Made by a program: the position numbers and the translations under genes. This document shows, piece by piece, positions 17,806-24,680 of a DNA stretch of 33,185 nucleotides. Within the stretch, counting starts at the first letter, position 1; each line of letters starts with the position of its first letter. Origin of the DNA: Acidobacteriota bacterium (GTDB taxonomy: Bacteria; Acidobacteriota; Terriglobia; Terriglobales; Acidobacteriaceae); assembly GCA_003225055.1 (NCBI GenBank), contig QIAU01000174.1, positions 1-33,185 on the forward strand. The letters run 5' to 3'. The notes under the pieces were generated by a model. That model did no database searches and was not told where the DNA came from. It worked only from the letters and a program-made list of their open reading frames with translations.

Positions 17806-18546
17806 TCATGCTGCGCTTCTATACACCACGTACTGGGGCGTGCCTCCGATTTTCTTGAGTACAGTGCTTTTTACGAGTATCGGCTCCAACAATGGATTGT
17901 GATAAAGAACGTAGACGGATACCGGACCGTCACGTATGGTGTGCTCCAGTTTCACCATTACTTGCTTGAGCAGGGATTCGGGAAACGGATTGAACAGATA
18001 AAGTACTATCGGCTCCTGCGGGAGAACAAACTGGCGTGCGTCGGCACAGATCGACTCCAGCGCAAAGCATTTTTGCCGACCGCTCCTGTACTTACGGATA
18101 TTTTCTTCAGCCACACGGTGCAACTCAGGTAACAGTTCCACCCCTACAATTTTCCGAAAAGGATAATCTGAGGCCATCAGCAGCGTGCGTCCTTTGCCCG
18201 AGCCGAGGTCCAGAAAAGTGAACTGCCGATAGTCAATGTTGAGGCTGCTCACCATCTCGTGAAAGAGAGACGGCTCGGTCGCCTGGTAAGGAGAGTGGAA
18301 GGTGCCGAGTAACCGGTCGCGGAAGCTGATCGTTGCGCTGGTAGTATCCACTCGGTAGTCCCAGTCATATTCGACGTCGCCATAGCGCCGGCGGCGACGC
18401 TCAGGCGTGGATTCCAGTAGAAATCCCCAGACCTCGCGAAGGAACTTCCACAGCGTCCGCCAAAAGCCATGCTGCTCGATGCCGTCCTGCCACCATTGGC
18501 GCGCGGCGCCAACCAGGCTGAGATGGAATCGTATTGGGGAAGGCAT
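17806..18546 (-). CDS. Class I SAM-dependent methyltransferase, substrate unknown
   Basis: A 246-residue cytoplasmic protein. The SAM-binding motif I is FLDLGSGKGRTLLMAS (about 111-126), followed by the acidic strand-2 end KIVGVELLPELHRVAEENIR. A motif IV-like IVLYLFNPFPE, close to the NPF/NPPF signature of N-methyltransferases, lies about 185-195. An N-terminal helical, Arg-rich region (about 20-60) precedes the catalytic core. It resembles uncharacterised methyltransferase-domain proteins; the substrate cannot be named. It is convergent with the TonB receptor (63-base gap) and divergent from a second methyltransferase. Confidence 0.82.
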   Translation of the reverse strand: MPSPIRFHLSLVGAARQWWQDGIEQHGFWRTLWKFLREVWGFLLESTPERRRRRYGDVEYDWDYRVDTTSATISFRDRLLGTFHSPYQATEPSLFHEMVSSLNIDYRQFTFLDLGSGKGRTLLMASDYPFRKIVGVELLPELHRVAEENIRKYRSGRQKCFALESICADARQFVLPQEPIVLYLFNPFPESLLKQVMVKLEHTIRDGPVSVYVLYHNPLLEPILVKSTVLKKIGGTPQYVVYRSAA

Positions 18547-18570
18547 TGGGCTTCCGATGCTAAGTGATCT

Positions 18571-18650
18571 TCAGTCCAGACGATGAATGGCCAGAATACC
18601 CGCTAGCCTCGTTAGATGAGAAATTAACGCTGTTCAGTAATCTGGACTGA
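18571..18650. repeat. Perfect 10-bp inverted repeat between divergent methyltransferase genes
   Basis: TCAGTCCAGA (18571-18580) and TCTGGACTGA (18641-18650) are exact reverse complements separated by 60 bases. They lie in the 282-base region between the two divergent methyltransferase genes. They could be paired operator sites that allow looping, or the ends of a small mobile-element remnant. No flanking target duplication is visible. Confidence 0.6.
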
Positions 18651-18793
18651 GAATTCCCAGACCGCAGACAAACCCCTGACGAAAGTACCCTTCTAATCAT
18701 CGCGTGCGTGCGCTAAAAAGATGGGCAGGACTGCGGCGGAAGAGTATGGTGGTTTGCTGGGGCGTGATTCCGCCAGGATCCGAGGAAGGAAGA

Positions 18794-18824
18794 AAGGAAG
18801 CAAGGAAGCAAGGAAGCAAGGAAG
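18794..18824 (+). repeat. Tandem 8-bp repeat forming a multi-copy Shine-Dalgarno region
   Basis: Three perfect units of AAGGAAGC (18794-18801, 18802-18809, 18810-18817) and a 7/8 fourth copy (18818-18824). Each unit holds AAGGA, and the last lies four bases before the ATG at 18829. A related imperfect GGAAGGAAG precedes the array. The repeat may therefore set translation of the downstream methyltransferase and could vary by slippage. Confidence 0.75.
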
Positions 18825-18828
18825 AAAG

Positions 18829-19425
18829 ATGCGAAAGCACCAGCGTAGAAGGTCAAGCAGGTTCGCTGCTTCCCACGTTCTTTTGTTTGCCCGCAATTTC
18901 CTTAGACATCCGACGATGCTGGGTTCGATCGTCCCCAGCTCGCCTTTTCTGGTCAATGATGTCTTGTCGCAGGTGGATTGGGAGAAGGCGCGCGTCCTGG
19001 TCGAGTTCGGGCCGGGTGTGGGCACGATGACGCGCGAAATCCTGAACCGCATGCATCCCGATGCCGTGCTGGTGGCCATTGAACTGAATCCCGACTTTGT
19101 CAACTTCTTGCAGGATGAAGTCAGCGATTCGCGATTGCGGGTGGTACACGGCTCCGCTTCAGATGTACGCGCAGTCCTTACCAGCCTTAGCTTGGCTCGA
19201 GCCGATTACATCGTCTCCGGTATTCCCTACAGCACCCTGCCCGATCCGATTCGACGCAAAATATTGTTGGAATGTCGAGAAGTCCTGAGCCCACAGGGGG
19301 CGCTGCTGGTCTACCAATTCACGGGCACGGTGCTGCCCTACTTGCGGTCCAGTTTCGGAACTGTACAACAGGATTTCCAGTTGCTGAACATTCTGCCGGC
19401 TCGGATCTTCTACTGCACACCGTAA
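18829..19425 (+). CDS. PmtA-like SAM-dependent methyltransferase (phospholipid N-methyltransferase family)
   Basis: A product of about 198 residues from the ATG at 18829. An in-frame ATG at 18721 would add 36 residues, most encoded by purine-rich DNA including an 8-bp repeat array, so I prefer 18829. Motif I is VEFGPGVGTMTREI (about 58-71), then AVLVAIELNPDFVNFLQDEV and the motif IV ADYIVSGIPYSTLP. FARNFLRHPTMLGSIVPSS near the N-terminus is typical of PmtA and related rRNA-dimethylase-like phospholipid methyltransferases, which methylate phosphatidylethanolamine towards phosphatidylcholine at the membrane. The lipid substrate is inferred from family resemblance. Confidence 0.8.
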   Translation: MRKHQRRRSSRFAASHVLLFARNFLRHPTMLGSIVPSSPFLVNDVLSQVDWEKARVLVEFGPGVGTMTREILNRMHPDAVLVAIELNPDFVNFLQDEVSDSRLRVVHGSASDVRAVLTSLSLARADYIVSGIPYSTLPDPIRRKILLECREVLSPQGALLVYQFTGTVLPYLRSSFGTVQQDFQLLNILPARIFYCTP

Positions 19426-19470
19426 TTAAAAACGACGGCGTGCGCCGGCTGTGCTGCGGGGAACGAGCGT

Positions 19471-20412
19471 CTAAGGGGGAAGGTCCATTTTGAGTTTGCC
19501 GAAGTCGGGCCTCGGCGCTTGACGCCCAGGTGGCAGGCCCTTGGTGATGAAGGGAAAGTCGTCCGGATTGCGGACCTCGATTGTGCCGTCGGGCATCAAC
19601 TTGTAGGGACGCCCAGTCGGATCGACGGAAATACCGGGCAACATTCCCGCCGAAACGAAATCGTTCAGGCTCGCGGGCAAACGGCCTGTCCTTTCCCGGT
19701 AACGAGCCACTAGCTTCTCGAGGTTGGTTACGTCTTCTTCGACTTTCAATGCACGCAGGTGCGCGAGTGCGTTCGACTTGATTTGCTTGTCGTGCGTGCT
19801 TTCAAAGGTGGTGATCCAAAGCATACGTGCGGTCTCAAGTTCGCCGGCATGTTGCGCCATGCTTGCGGCCAGGATCTTCAGGAAAGAGTGTGCTCCCGGA
19901 CGCTCAGAGCCGCGCGCAAAGGCGTGAGCTGCTTTGGCGTAATCGCTCATTTCCATGTAGTAAATGAAACCCAGATTGTAGTAGAGCCTCCATTCGTCGG
20001 GATTGGCGCGAATTCCGTTCTCGATCAGTTGCACGGCGCGTTCAGGTTCGCCTGCACCGTCGGGCAGTGGCGAAGCTAGGAAGTTGGCGCCAAATTCGTA
20101 GGCAACCACCAAGTGGGGATCCAGATAAGTTGTGATCTCCAGCAGGGGAGCTAACAATTTGTAATTCTCGGGATTGCTGCGATGTTTATGTCCGAAGTAC
20201 TGCACGGCACGCGTCCAGTACACATCGGCCAGCAGTCCGTCGTAGCCGAGGCTTAATCGCTTGAGCACCTTCGGGGATGAAATGTAAAGAATTTCTTCGA
20301 GACTGGCGCCGGTGCGTAGCCGGTCCACGCGGTCCAGCGTGAACACCGTCCCGCTGAGACACGCGATCAGCAAGATGCTCGCGATAACGGTGGTGCCGCG
20401 CGCGGGCTTCAT
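19471..20412 (-). CDS. TPR protein with N-terminal hydrophobic segment/possible lipobox and pseudopilin-like C-terminus
   Basis: A product of about 313 residues from the ATG at 20412, chosen because ATGA overlaps the permease stop; the upstream open frame is shadow. The N-terminus MKPARGTTVIASILLIAC ends in LIAC (15-18), compatible with a lipoprotein lipobox, although the hydrophobic run continues, so a TM anchor is the alternative. TPR-like helices follow (about 100-225, for example DEWRLYYNLGFIYYMEMSDY then AKAAHAFARG). Residues 241-280 (RTGRLPASLNDF, SVDPTGRPYKLMPDGTIEV) resemble the globular part of pseudopilins. It is the third gene of an ABC exporter operon located after three pilin genes. 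The function is unknown; a pilus-assembly partner or pilotin role is hypothesis. Confidence 0.8.
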   Translation of the reverse strand: MKPARGTTVIASILLIACLSGTVFTLDRVDRLRTGASLEEILYISSPKVLKRLSLGYDGLLADVYWTRAVQYFGHKHRSNPENYKLLAPLLEITTYLDPHLVVAYEFGANFLASPLPDGAGEPERAVQLIENGIRANPDEWRLYYNLGFIYYMEMSDYAKAAHAFARGSERPGAHSFLKILAASMAQHAGELETARMLWITTFESTHDKQIKSNALAHLRALKVEEDVTNLEKLVARYRERTGRLPASLNDFVSAGMLPGISVDPTGRPYKLMPDGTIEVRNPDDFPFITKGLPPGRQAPRPDFGKLKMDLPP

Positions 20413-21185
20413 TTCAGATCCCGGCGCTCGAAAATCAGCACCGCTCCGCACAAAGCCAGTGCCGCGTAGAAGAGAGCATAAGCCGAGTTGTAAAACACCA
20501 GTTGCCCGGACACCGCTTCGCCGTGGGCCACCGAACTGATCACGTTCAGGGCCGAGAAATTGGGTATGAGGTAGGCGGCGCCAGTGGCCAGCCACCTCGT
20601 CACTCCCTTGGTCATGGCCGCAAACCCACGGAGATCTTCCGCGAAGCTGCCGACCACGAACAGCGAGAAGGCGAAAACCGCCGACAGCAAAGGAGATGAG
20701 AAAGAGGAGAACAGCAGGGCAATGGCAGTGATCATCAGGAATTGCAGGATGATGAAATACAAGGCAACGAGCAGCCAGGCGTCTGGCTTTTGCAGATGAT
20801 GAGAGACATAAAGCAGGGCGGCGAAGACGCCTATGGCCATCAAGAACGTGTTCACGACCAAGGTCCCGGCCAACCCGAAAAATTTTCCGACGATAAATTC
20901 CCAGCGACGGACAGGCCGGGAAAACATGGTGTAAAGGGTCCGCTTCTCGATTTCTTTGGAGACCAGGCCAATGCCTATGAAAATTGCGATCAGCATGCCA
21001 AACAGCGATACCGCCGTGAGACCCAGATTGATCACGACCAGACGTTCGATATCGATCGAGATCTGGCCGACCAAGATGGCGGCGCCCACCAGGAGCAGGG
21101 CAAACGCGATCAAGTTGTAGAGGACGCGGTCGCGGACCGCTTCCCGAAAAGTATTGGCCGCAATATAGGAGATGCGCGCCTTCAT
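20409..21185 (-). CDS. ABC-2 type transporter permease
   Basis: A protein of 258 residues from the ATG at 21185, which overlaps the ATPase stop as ATGA; the longer open frame upstream is out-of-frame shadow. About six TM helices are visible, including LYNLIAFALLLVGAAILVGQ, AVSLFGMLIAIFIGIGLVSK, FLMITAIALLFSSFSSPLLS and YALFYAALALCGAVLIFERR. The cytoplasmic loop SKEIEKRTLYTMFSRPVRRW (about 76-95) is the coupling-helix region seen in ABC-2 exporters of the NatB/PilI kind. With the ATPase it forms an exporter; the cargo is unknown. Confidence 0.9.
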   Translation of the reverse strand: MKARISYIAANTFREAVRDRVLYNLIAFALLLVGAAILVGQISIDIERLVVINLGLTAVSLFGMLIAIFIGIGLVSKEIEKRTLYTMFSRPVRRWEFIVGKFFGLAGTLVVNTFLMAIGVFAALLYVSHHLQKPDAWLLVALYFIILQFLMITAIALLFSSFSSPLLSAVFAFSLFVVGSFAEDLRGFAAMTKGVTRWLATGAAYLIPNFSALNVISSVAHGEAVSGQLVFYNSAYALFYAALALCGAVLIFERRDLK

Positions 21186-22123
21186 GCCATTACCTCCGAG
21201 GGCGCATTCTCGCTTCTCAAATTCTGCAGGAAATAATCTTCCAAGGTGGCGCGAACCGGAGTGATGGAAACGAGTCGCAGTTTCTCCCGCCGCAAGGCAT
21301 CGATGGCCGCATCCTGCTTGTCTTCGGCCAGAACAGCGCGCATCGTATCGGCGCTGAGGTGGCACTCTGCTCCCAAGGCTCTTATCGAGGCCGGCACCAC
21401 GGCCCCTTGCCAGATCAATTCCACTTTGCCATGCATGCTGGAGGTCAAGTCAGCCACCACGCCTACGCTGCGGAGCTCGCCCAGATGGATTATGGCCACA
21501 CGGTCGCAAAGCGCCTCGGCGTCGGAGAGAATGTGGGTCGAGAAAAAAACTGTCTTTCCTTCCTTCTTCAGTTGCTCGATGAGATCGCGCACCTCCCTGC
21601 GGCCCATAGGATCCAATCCCGACATCGGCTCATCCAGGAACACCACTTTGGGGTCGTGCAGAATCGCCTGCGCGATTCCGACCCGTTGCAACATTCCCTT
21701 GGAGAACTTTCGCAATTGAATGTCGCCCGCATCCGGCAAGCCGACGCGTTGAAGCATGGCCTCCACTTTCCCCCCGCGATCTTTTGCCGGGATCCCGGAA
21801 AGTTGACCGTAGTACTCCAGCAGCTCACGCGCGGTCAGATAATCATAGAAATAGGGTTGTTCCGGCAAAAATCCGATTTGTGCTTTGACTCGGGGATCGT
21901 TGGCATCGATGCCCAGAATGCGAGCCGACCCGGCCGTCGGAGACACCAGGCCCATCAGCAATTTCAAGGTTGTCGTCTTGCCGGCACCGTTCGGGCCAAG
22001 AAAGCCGAAAATTTCCCCTTCCTCCACGGCGAGGTGGAGAGGCCGCAGAGCGCGCTTGGGACGCTTGCGCCAAAAACCGATGGTATAGGTTTTTTCTAAT
22101 CCAAGAATTTGAATCGCAGACAT
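21182..22123 (-). CDS. ABC transporter ATP-binding protein
   Basis: A 313-residue ATPase subunit. Walker A is [20 protein letters not shown] (about 40-59). The Q-loop is in [14 protein letters not shown], the signature in [18 protein letters not shown], Walker B in [20 protein letters not shown], and the H-loop in [14 protein letters not shown]. The C-terminal roughly 90 residues are the extra domain common in ABC-2-type ATPases. It is first of three genes joined by ATGA overlaps (ATPase, permease, TPR protein). It lies about 140 bases downstream of a pilin gene on the same strand, recalling Myxococcus PilH/PilI next to PilA. Confidence 0.93.
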   Translation of the reverse strand: MSAIQILGLEKTYTIGFWRKRPKRALRPLHLAVEEGEIFGFLGPNGAGKTTTLKLLMGLVSPTAGSARILGIDANDPRVKAQIGFLPEQPYFYDYLTARELLEYYGQLSGIPAKDRGGKVEAMLQRVGLPDAGDIQLRKFSKGMLQRVGIAQAILHDPKVVFLDEPMSGLDPMGRREVRDLIEQLKKEGKTVFFSTHILSDAEALCDRVAIIHLGELRSVGVVADLTSSMHGKVELIWQGAVVPASIRALGAECHLSADTMRAVLAEDKQDAAIDALRREKLRLVSITPVRATLEDYFLQNLRSENAPSEVMA

Positions 22124-22166
22124 AACACGTATCAGGGATAAGAAATAATCAATGTATTCAGGTTGG

Positions 22167-22172
22167 ATTATA
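22167..22172 (-). promoter_or_regulatory. Possible -10 element of the ABC operon
   Basis: A perfect TATAAT on the minus strand about 44 bases upstream of the ATPase start. The flank is AT-rich with a T6 tract just upstream, but no convincing -35. It suggests the ABC operon has its own promoter apart from the pilins. Confidence 0.4.
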
Positions 22173-22261
22173 CGAAAAAAGCGTATATCGCGACCGGCAT
22201 GGCCCGCATTCCTGAGTTACAAAAGTAAGAGCGCGTCTGCCAGTGATCTCAATTCCAGGAG

Positions 22262-22756
22262 TTATTGGGGGGTGTAGGTGCCGCCCAGGCATATGGCACG
22301 CGTGGCCGGTGCTCCCGCCGGCGTGATGTACAAAACCACGTGATCTTCAACTGTACAAAATCCCTTTACGCCGGTGATGTTCTGGCTCACCGGGACGGCC
22401 GTGATTAAGTACTCATCCATAGATCCCCCCGCCCCAGCCGAGGCCGTGGCGGCGAACGTGTACCCACTCTTCGTTCCGGTGGTTAGCAAGTTGTCGATGA
22501 TGCAAGCCGTTACGAATGAGGGGGTGCAGTTTGCGGGCCCCCCTAGCGTCGGCAGATCTGCATACCCAATGCTGGGATAGCCTAGCTTGTACGTCAGTTC
22601 CGCCGTGGCAATGGTTCGCATGGATGCGGCTGCGGAGGCTTCGTTGGAGGCGATTCTCGCTCGCAATAGATTTGGCATCGCCATCGCGGCGATGACTAGA
22701 ATAATCGCCACGACGATCAGCAACTCGATTAAGGAGAATCCCGACTCTCGGTCCAT
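22262..22756 (-). CDS. Type IV pilin (PilA-like), divergent third paralogue
   Basis: A product of about 164 residues from the ATG at 22756. A GTG at 22804 would add 16 residues but has a ribosome-binding site with no spacing, and the shorter form gives a normal class III leader. The leader MDRESG is followed by FSLIELLIVVAIILVIAAMA, with Glu at +5, the prepilin peptidase and assembly signature. The globular part has CIIDNLLTTGTKSGYTF, matching CIIDLVLSSGTKSGYTF of the two neighbouring pilins. Two cysteine pairs could form disulfides. A structural or minor pilin is likely. The roughly 220-base stretch upstream holds no recognised site. Confidence 0.9.
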   Translation of the reverse strand: MDRESGFSLIELLIVVAIILVIAAMAMPNLLRARIASNEASAAASMRTIATAELTYKLGYPSIGYADLPTLGGPANCTPSFVTACIIDNLLTTGTKSGYTFAATASAGAGGSMDEYLITAVPVSQNITGVKGFCTVEDHVVLYITPAGAPATRAICLGGTYTPQ

Positions 22757-22980
22757 GTGTTTTCCGATGAAAACTAACCATCTTCGTAGCAGTTCAATAG
22801 CCACTCTCTTAAGGCATACGGTTACGTCAGGTTCAACTCTCTTCCGTTGGCCAGCTCCTACGCCGCGCGGGCAGTGTGGGCTACCCTAACGCGCATTGCC
22901 TGGGTTTTTGCAAATAGCCGGAGCACCGGATATGCATCCGATGCCCCTTGTAACCCTTCCAGATAGCCTGCAGGCTCTGA

Positions 22981-23481
22981 TTACTGTCCGATCGCGGTCA
23001 GGGCCAGACAAGCAGCGCGGTCAGCCACGGCGCCGTCCGGCGTCTGATAGCGAACCACGTTGTCGTCTGTGCCGCAGAAGTCCTTCACGCCTGTCGAAGT
23101 ACTGACCGGACGCGCCAGAGAAAAGAACTGGGTGAACGGTGCAGCAGCGCCTACCTGCACAGCAGTAAAGGTGTAGCCGCTCTTGGTGCCCGAAGACAGC
23201 ACGAGATCGATAATGCAGGCGTGGCCGACTGCGGGGCCCGCAGTGCAACCGGAGTCAATCGGCCCCAGGACATCCAGGGTAGCCGGATACCCGACGGTCG
23301 GGTAGGCGTTGGCGTAGGACAATTCCGCCGTGCCGATGGTACGAATGGATGCGGCGGCCGATGATTCGTTGGCCGCAATGCGCGCCCGCAGCAAGTTAGG
23401 AATAGCGATGGCAGCGATGATCAGGATGATCGCCACCACAATCAGCAACTCAATCAGTGAAAAACCCTTCTGTTTCCGCAT
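22981..23481 (-). CDS. pilA: Type IV pilin (PilA-like), tandem copy A
   Basis: A 166-residue prepilin. The start at 23481 gives the six-residue leader MRKQKG before FSLIELLIVVAIILIIAAIA (Glu+5), the same start as copy B; an upstream in-frame ATG at 23502 lies outside the shared coding unit. It differs from copy B at only three residues (T/S, I/V, D/N in the YPTVGYP...GPIDSGC area). Four cysteines in the globular domain suggest disulfides. Pilin is cleaved by PilD-type peptidase and polymerised by the PilB/PilC machine, whose genes lie at 8.6-13.6 kb. Confidence 0.93.
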   Translation of the reverse strand: MRKQKGFSLIELLIVVAIILIIAAIAIPNLLRARIAANESSAAASIRTIGTAELSYANAYPTVGYPATLDVLGPIDSGCTAGPAVGHACIIDLVLSSGTKSGYTFTAVQVGAAAPFTQFFSLARPVSTSTGVKDFCGTDDNVVRYQTPDGAVADRAACLALTAIGQ

Positions 23482-23500
23482 CTCGTTTTCCCTCATCTCC
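22981..23500. repeat. Direct repeat, copy A (about 520 bp)
   Basis: Near-identical to 23819-24339. I counted about ten substitutions and no indels. It covers the whole pilin gene and its ribosome-binding site. Identity stops abruptly at both ends. Confidence 0.9.
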
Positions 23501-23737
23501 AATTAAACAAAGTGTCGTTCGTTTCTGCCAGCTCAGGCATAGGTCGCACTCGGCTCGCCAAAGCGAACGGTTACGGAAGTCATTGATCCCCGCTTGAAGT
23601 CCCCTTTGTTTTCAGTGGCGAATTGCACATCTCGACGGATGGGCCTTCGACTTTGTGCGGATTTTTGTCAAATCTGTCACCTGCCGGTGACGTGTTTTGT
23701 CATGCTTCCGGCTTTGACCTGCTGCTGCTTTCTAGGC

Positions 23738-23776
23738 AAAAAACAATTAAGGAGCAGCGGATTGCTCCGCTGCTCC
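23738..23776 (-). terminator. Rho-independent terminator after pilin copy B
   Basis: GGAGCAGCGGA (23751-23761), a TTGC loop and TCCGCTGCTCC (23766-23776) form a perfect 11-pair stem. On the minus strand it is followed by TTAATTGTTTTTT. It lies about 42 bases after the copy B stop and before copy A, so the two pilins are probably separate transcripts. The remainder of the 337-base interval holds no other clear feature. Confidence 0.85.
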
Positions 23777-23818
23777 CCGGCTTTGTACCCTCCCCCAGGT
23801 ACTTCGCCAAACTGCTAA

Positions 23819-24319
23819 TTACTGTCCGATCGCGGTCAGGGCCAGACAAGCAGCGCGGTCAGCCACGGCGCCGTCCGGCGTCTGATAGCGAACCACGTTG
23901 TCGTCTGTGCCGCAGAAGTCCTTCACGCCTGTCGAAGTACTGACCGGACGCGCCAGAGAAAAGAACTGGGTGAACGGTGCAGCAGCGCCCACCTGCACAG
24001 CAGTAAAGGTGTAGCCGCTCTTGGTGCCCGAAGACAGCACGAGATCGATAATGCAGGCGTGGCCGACTGCGGGGCCCGCGGTGCAACCGGAGTTAACCGG
24101 CCCAAGGACATCCAGGGTAGCCGGATACCCCACGCTCGGGTAGGCGTTGGCGTAGGACAATTCCGCCGTGCCGATGGTACGAATGGACGCGGCAGCCGAT
24201 GATTCGTTGGCCGCAATGCGCGCCCGCAGCAAGTTAGGAATAGCGATGGCAGCGATGATCAGGATGATCGCCACCACAATCAGCAACTCAATCAGTGAAA
24301 AACCCTTCTGTTTCCGCAT
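23819..24319 (-). CDS. pilA: Type IV pilin (PilA-like), tandem copy B
   Basis: A 166-residue prepilin, leader MRKQKG and helix FSLIELLIVVAIILIIAAIA with Glu+5. It is nearly identical to copy A in protein (three differences) and in DNA through the coding region and about 20 bases upstream, including the GAGGGAAAACGAG ribosome-binding region. Beyond that the upstream sequences are unrelated, so the copies are likely expressed from different promoters. It has its own terminator. It is the first of three minus-strand pilin genes and is divergent from the sulfatase-like gene. Confidence 0.93.
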   Translation of the reverse strand: MRKQKGFSLIELLIVVAIILIIAAIAIPNLLRARIAANESSAAASIRTIGTAELSYANAYPSVGYPATLDVLGPVNSGCTAGPAVGHACIIDLVLSSGTKSGYTFTAVQVGAAAPFTQFFSLARPVSTSTGVKDFCGTDDNVVRYQTPDGAVADRAACLALTAIGQ

Positions 24320-24339
24320 CTCGTTTTCCCTCGTCTCCT
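23819..24339. repeat. Direct repeat, copy B (about 520 bp)
   Basis: Second copy of the pilin repeat, offset 838 bases from copy A. The same orientation permits recombination that would delete one pilin and the intervening terminator. Confidence 0.9.
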
Positions 24340-24529
24340 GTAGCTCTTGTCTCAGGCGTCTTGCGCCTTATGCCGGTTAGTATTCGCAGGTGAAGGGCCA
24401 CTGCCCTACGGAGCTAAGCCATACCTAGACCATCGAACTTAACTGCCCGCGAACGCGATAGTTAGCGTTCAGTTCCGCCTTCTTCATAGAGGGCAGCATG
24501 TGGCGTTGGGGAGCCAGTCGCTGGACCGG

Positions 24530-24546
24530 TTGACACATCTTGTCAA
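24530..24546. promoter_or_regulatory. Palindrome TTGACA-N5-TGTCAA between pilin and sulfatase-like genes
   Basis: A perfect 6-5-6 inverted repeat in the 361-base divergent region (24320-24680). Its left arm is also a consensus -35 hexamer for the plus strand, although no good -10 follows at 17 bases. It may be an operator for either flanking gene. Small hairpins at 24350-24370 and 24394-24407 lie in the presumed pilin leader; no known riboswitch consensus was recognised. Confidence 0.45.
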
Positions 24547-24680
24547 TTGAGCAGAGCAGATTCTGTCAGTAAGCTTACGAATGGAAGAGTTAGCTCGGAA
24601 TCGAGCGACTGCGAGTACTTCGGTCACTTGCCGGTAACAGCAATCGACTCATATTTTACCGATAGCCTCCCGCATTGCCG

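Noticed and set aside
18721-18828. Upstream in-frame ATG extending the PmtA-like protein by 36 residues
   Set aside because: The added part is encoded by repeat and purine-rich DNA, and a much better ribosome-binding site lies before the ATG at 18829.
21186-21365. N-terminal extension of the ABC permease
   Set aside because: It overlaps the ATPase gene in another frame and reads as low-quality peptide; the ATGA junction gives the real start at 21185.
24320-24420. Possible GEMM (cyclic-di-GMP) riboswitch upstream of the pilins, as known in other pilus-bearing bacteria
   Set aside because: The conserved GCAAAGCC and GGGUUACC elements were looked for upstream of all three pilins and not found; only small hairpins are present.
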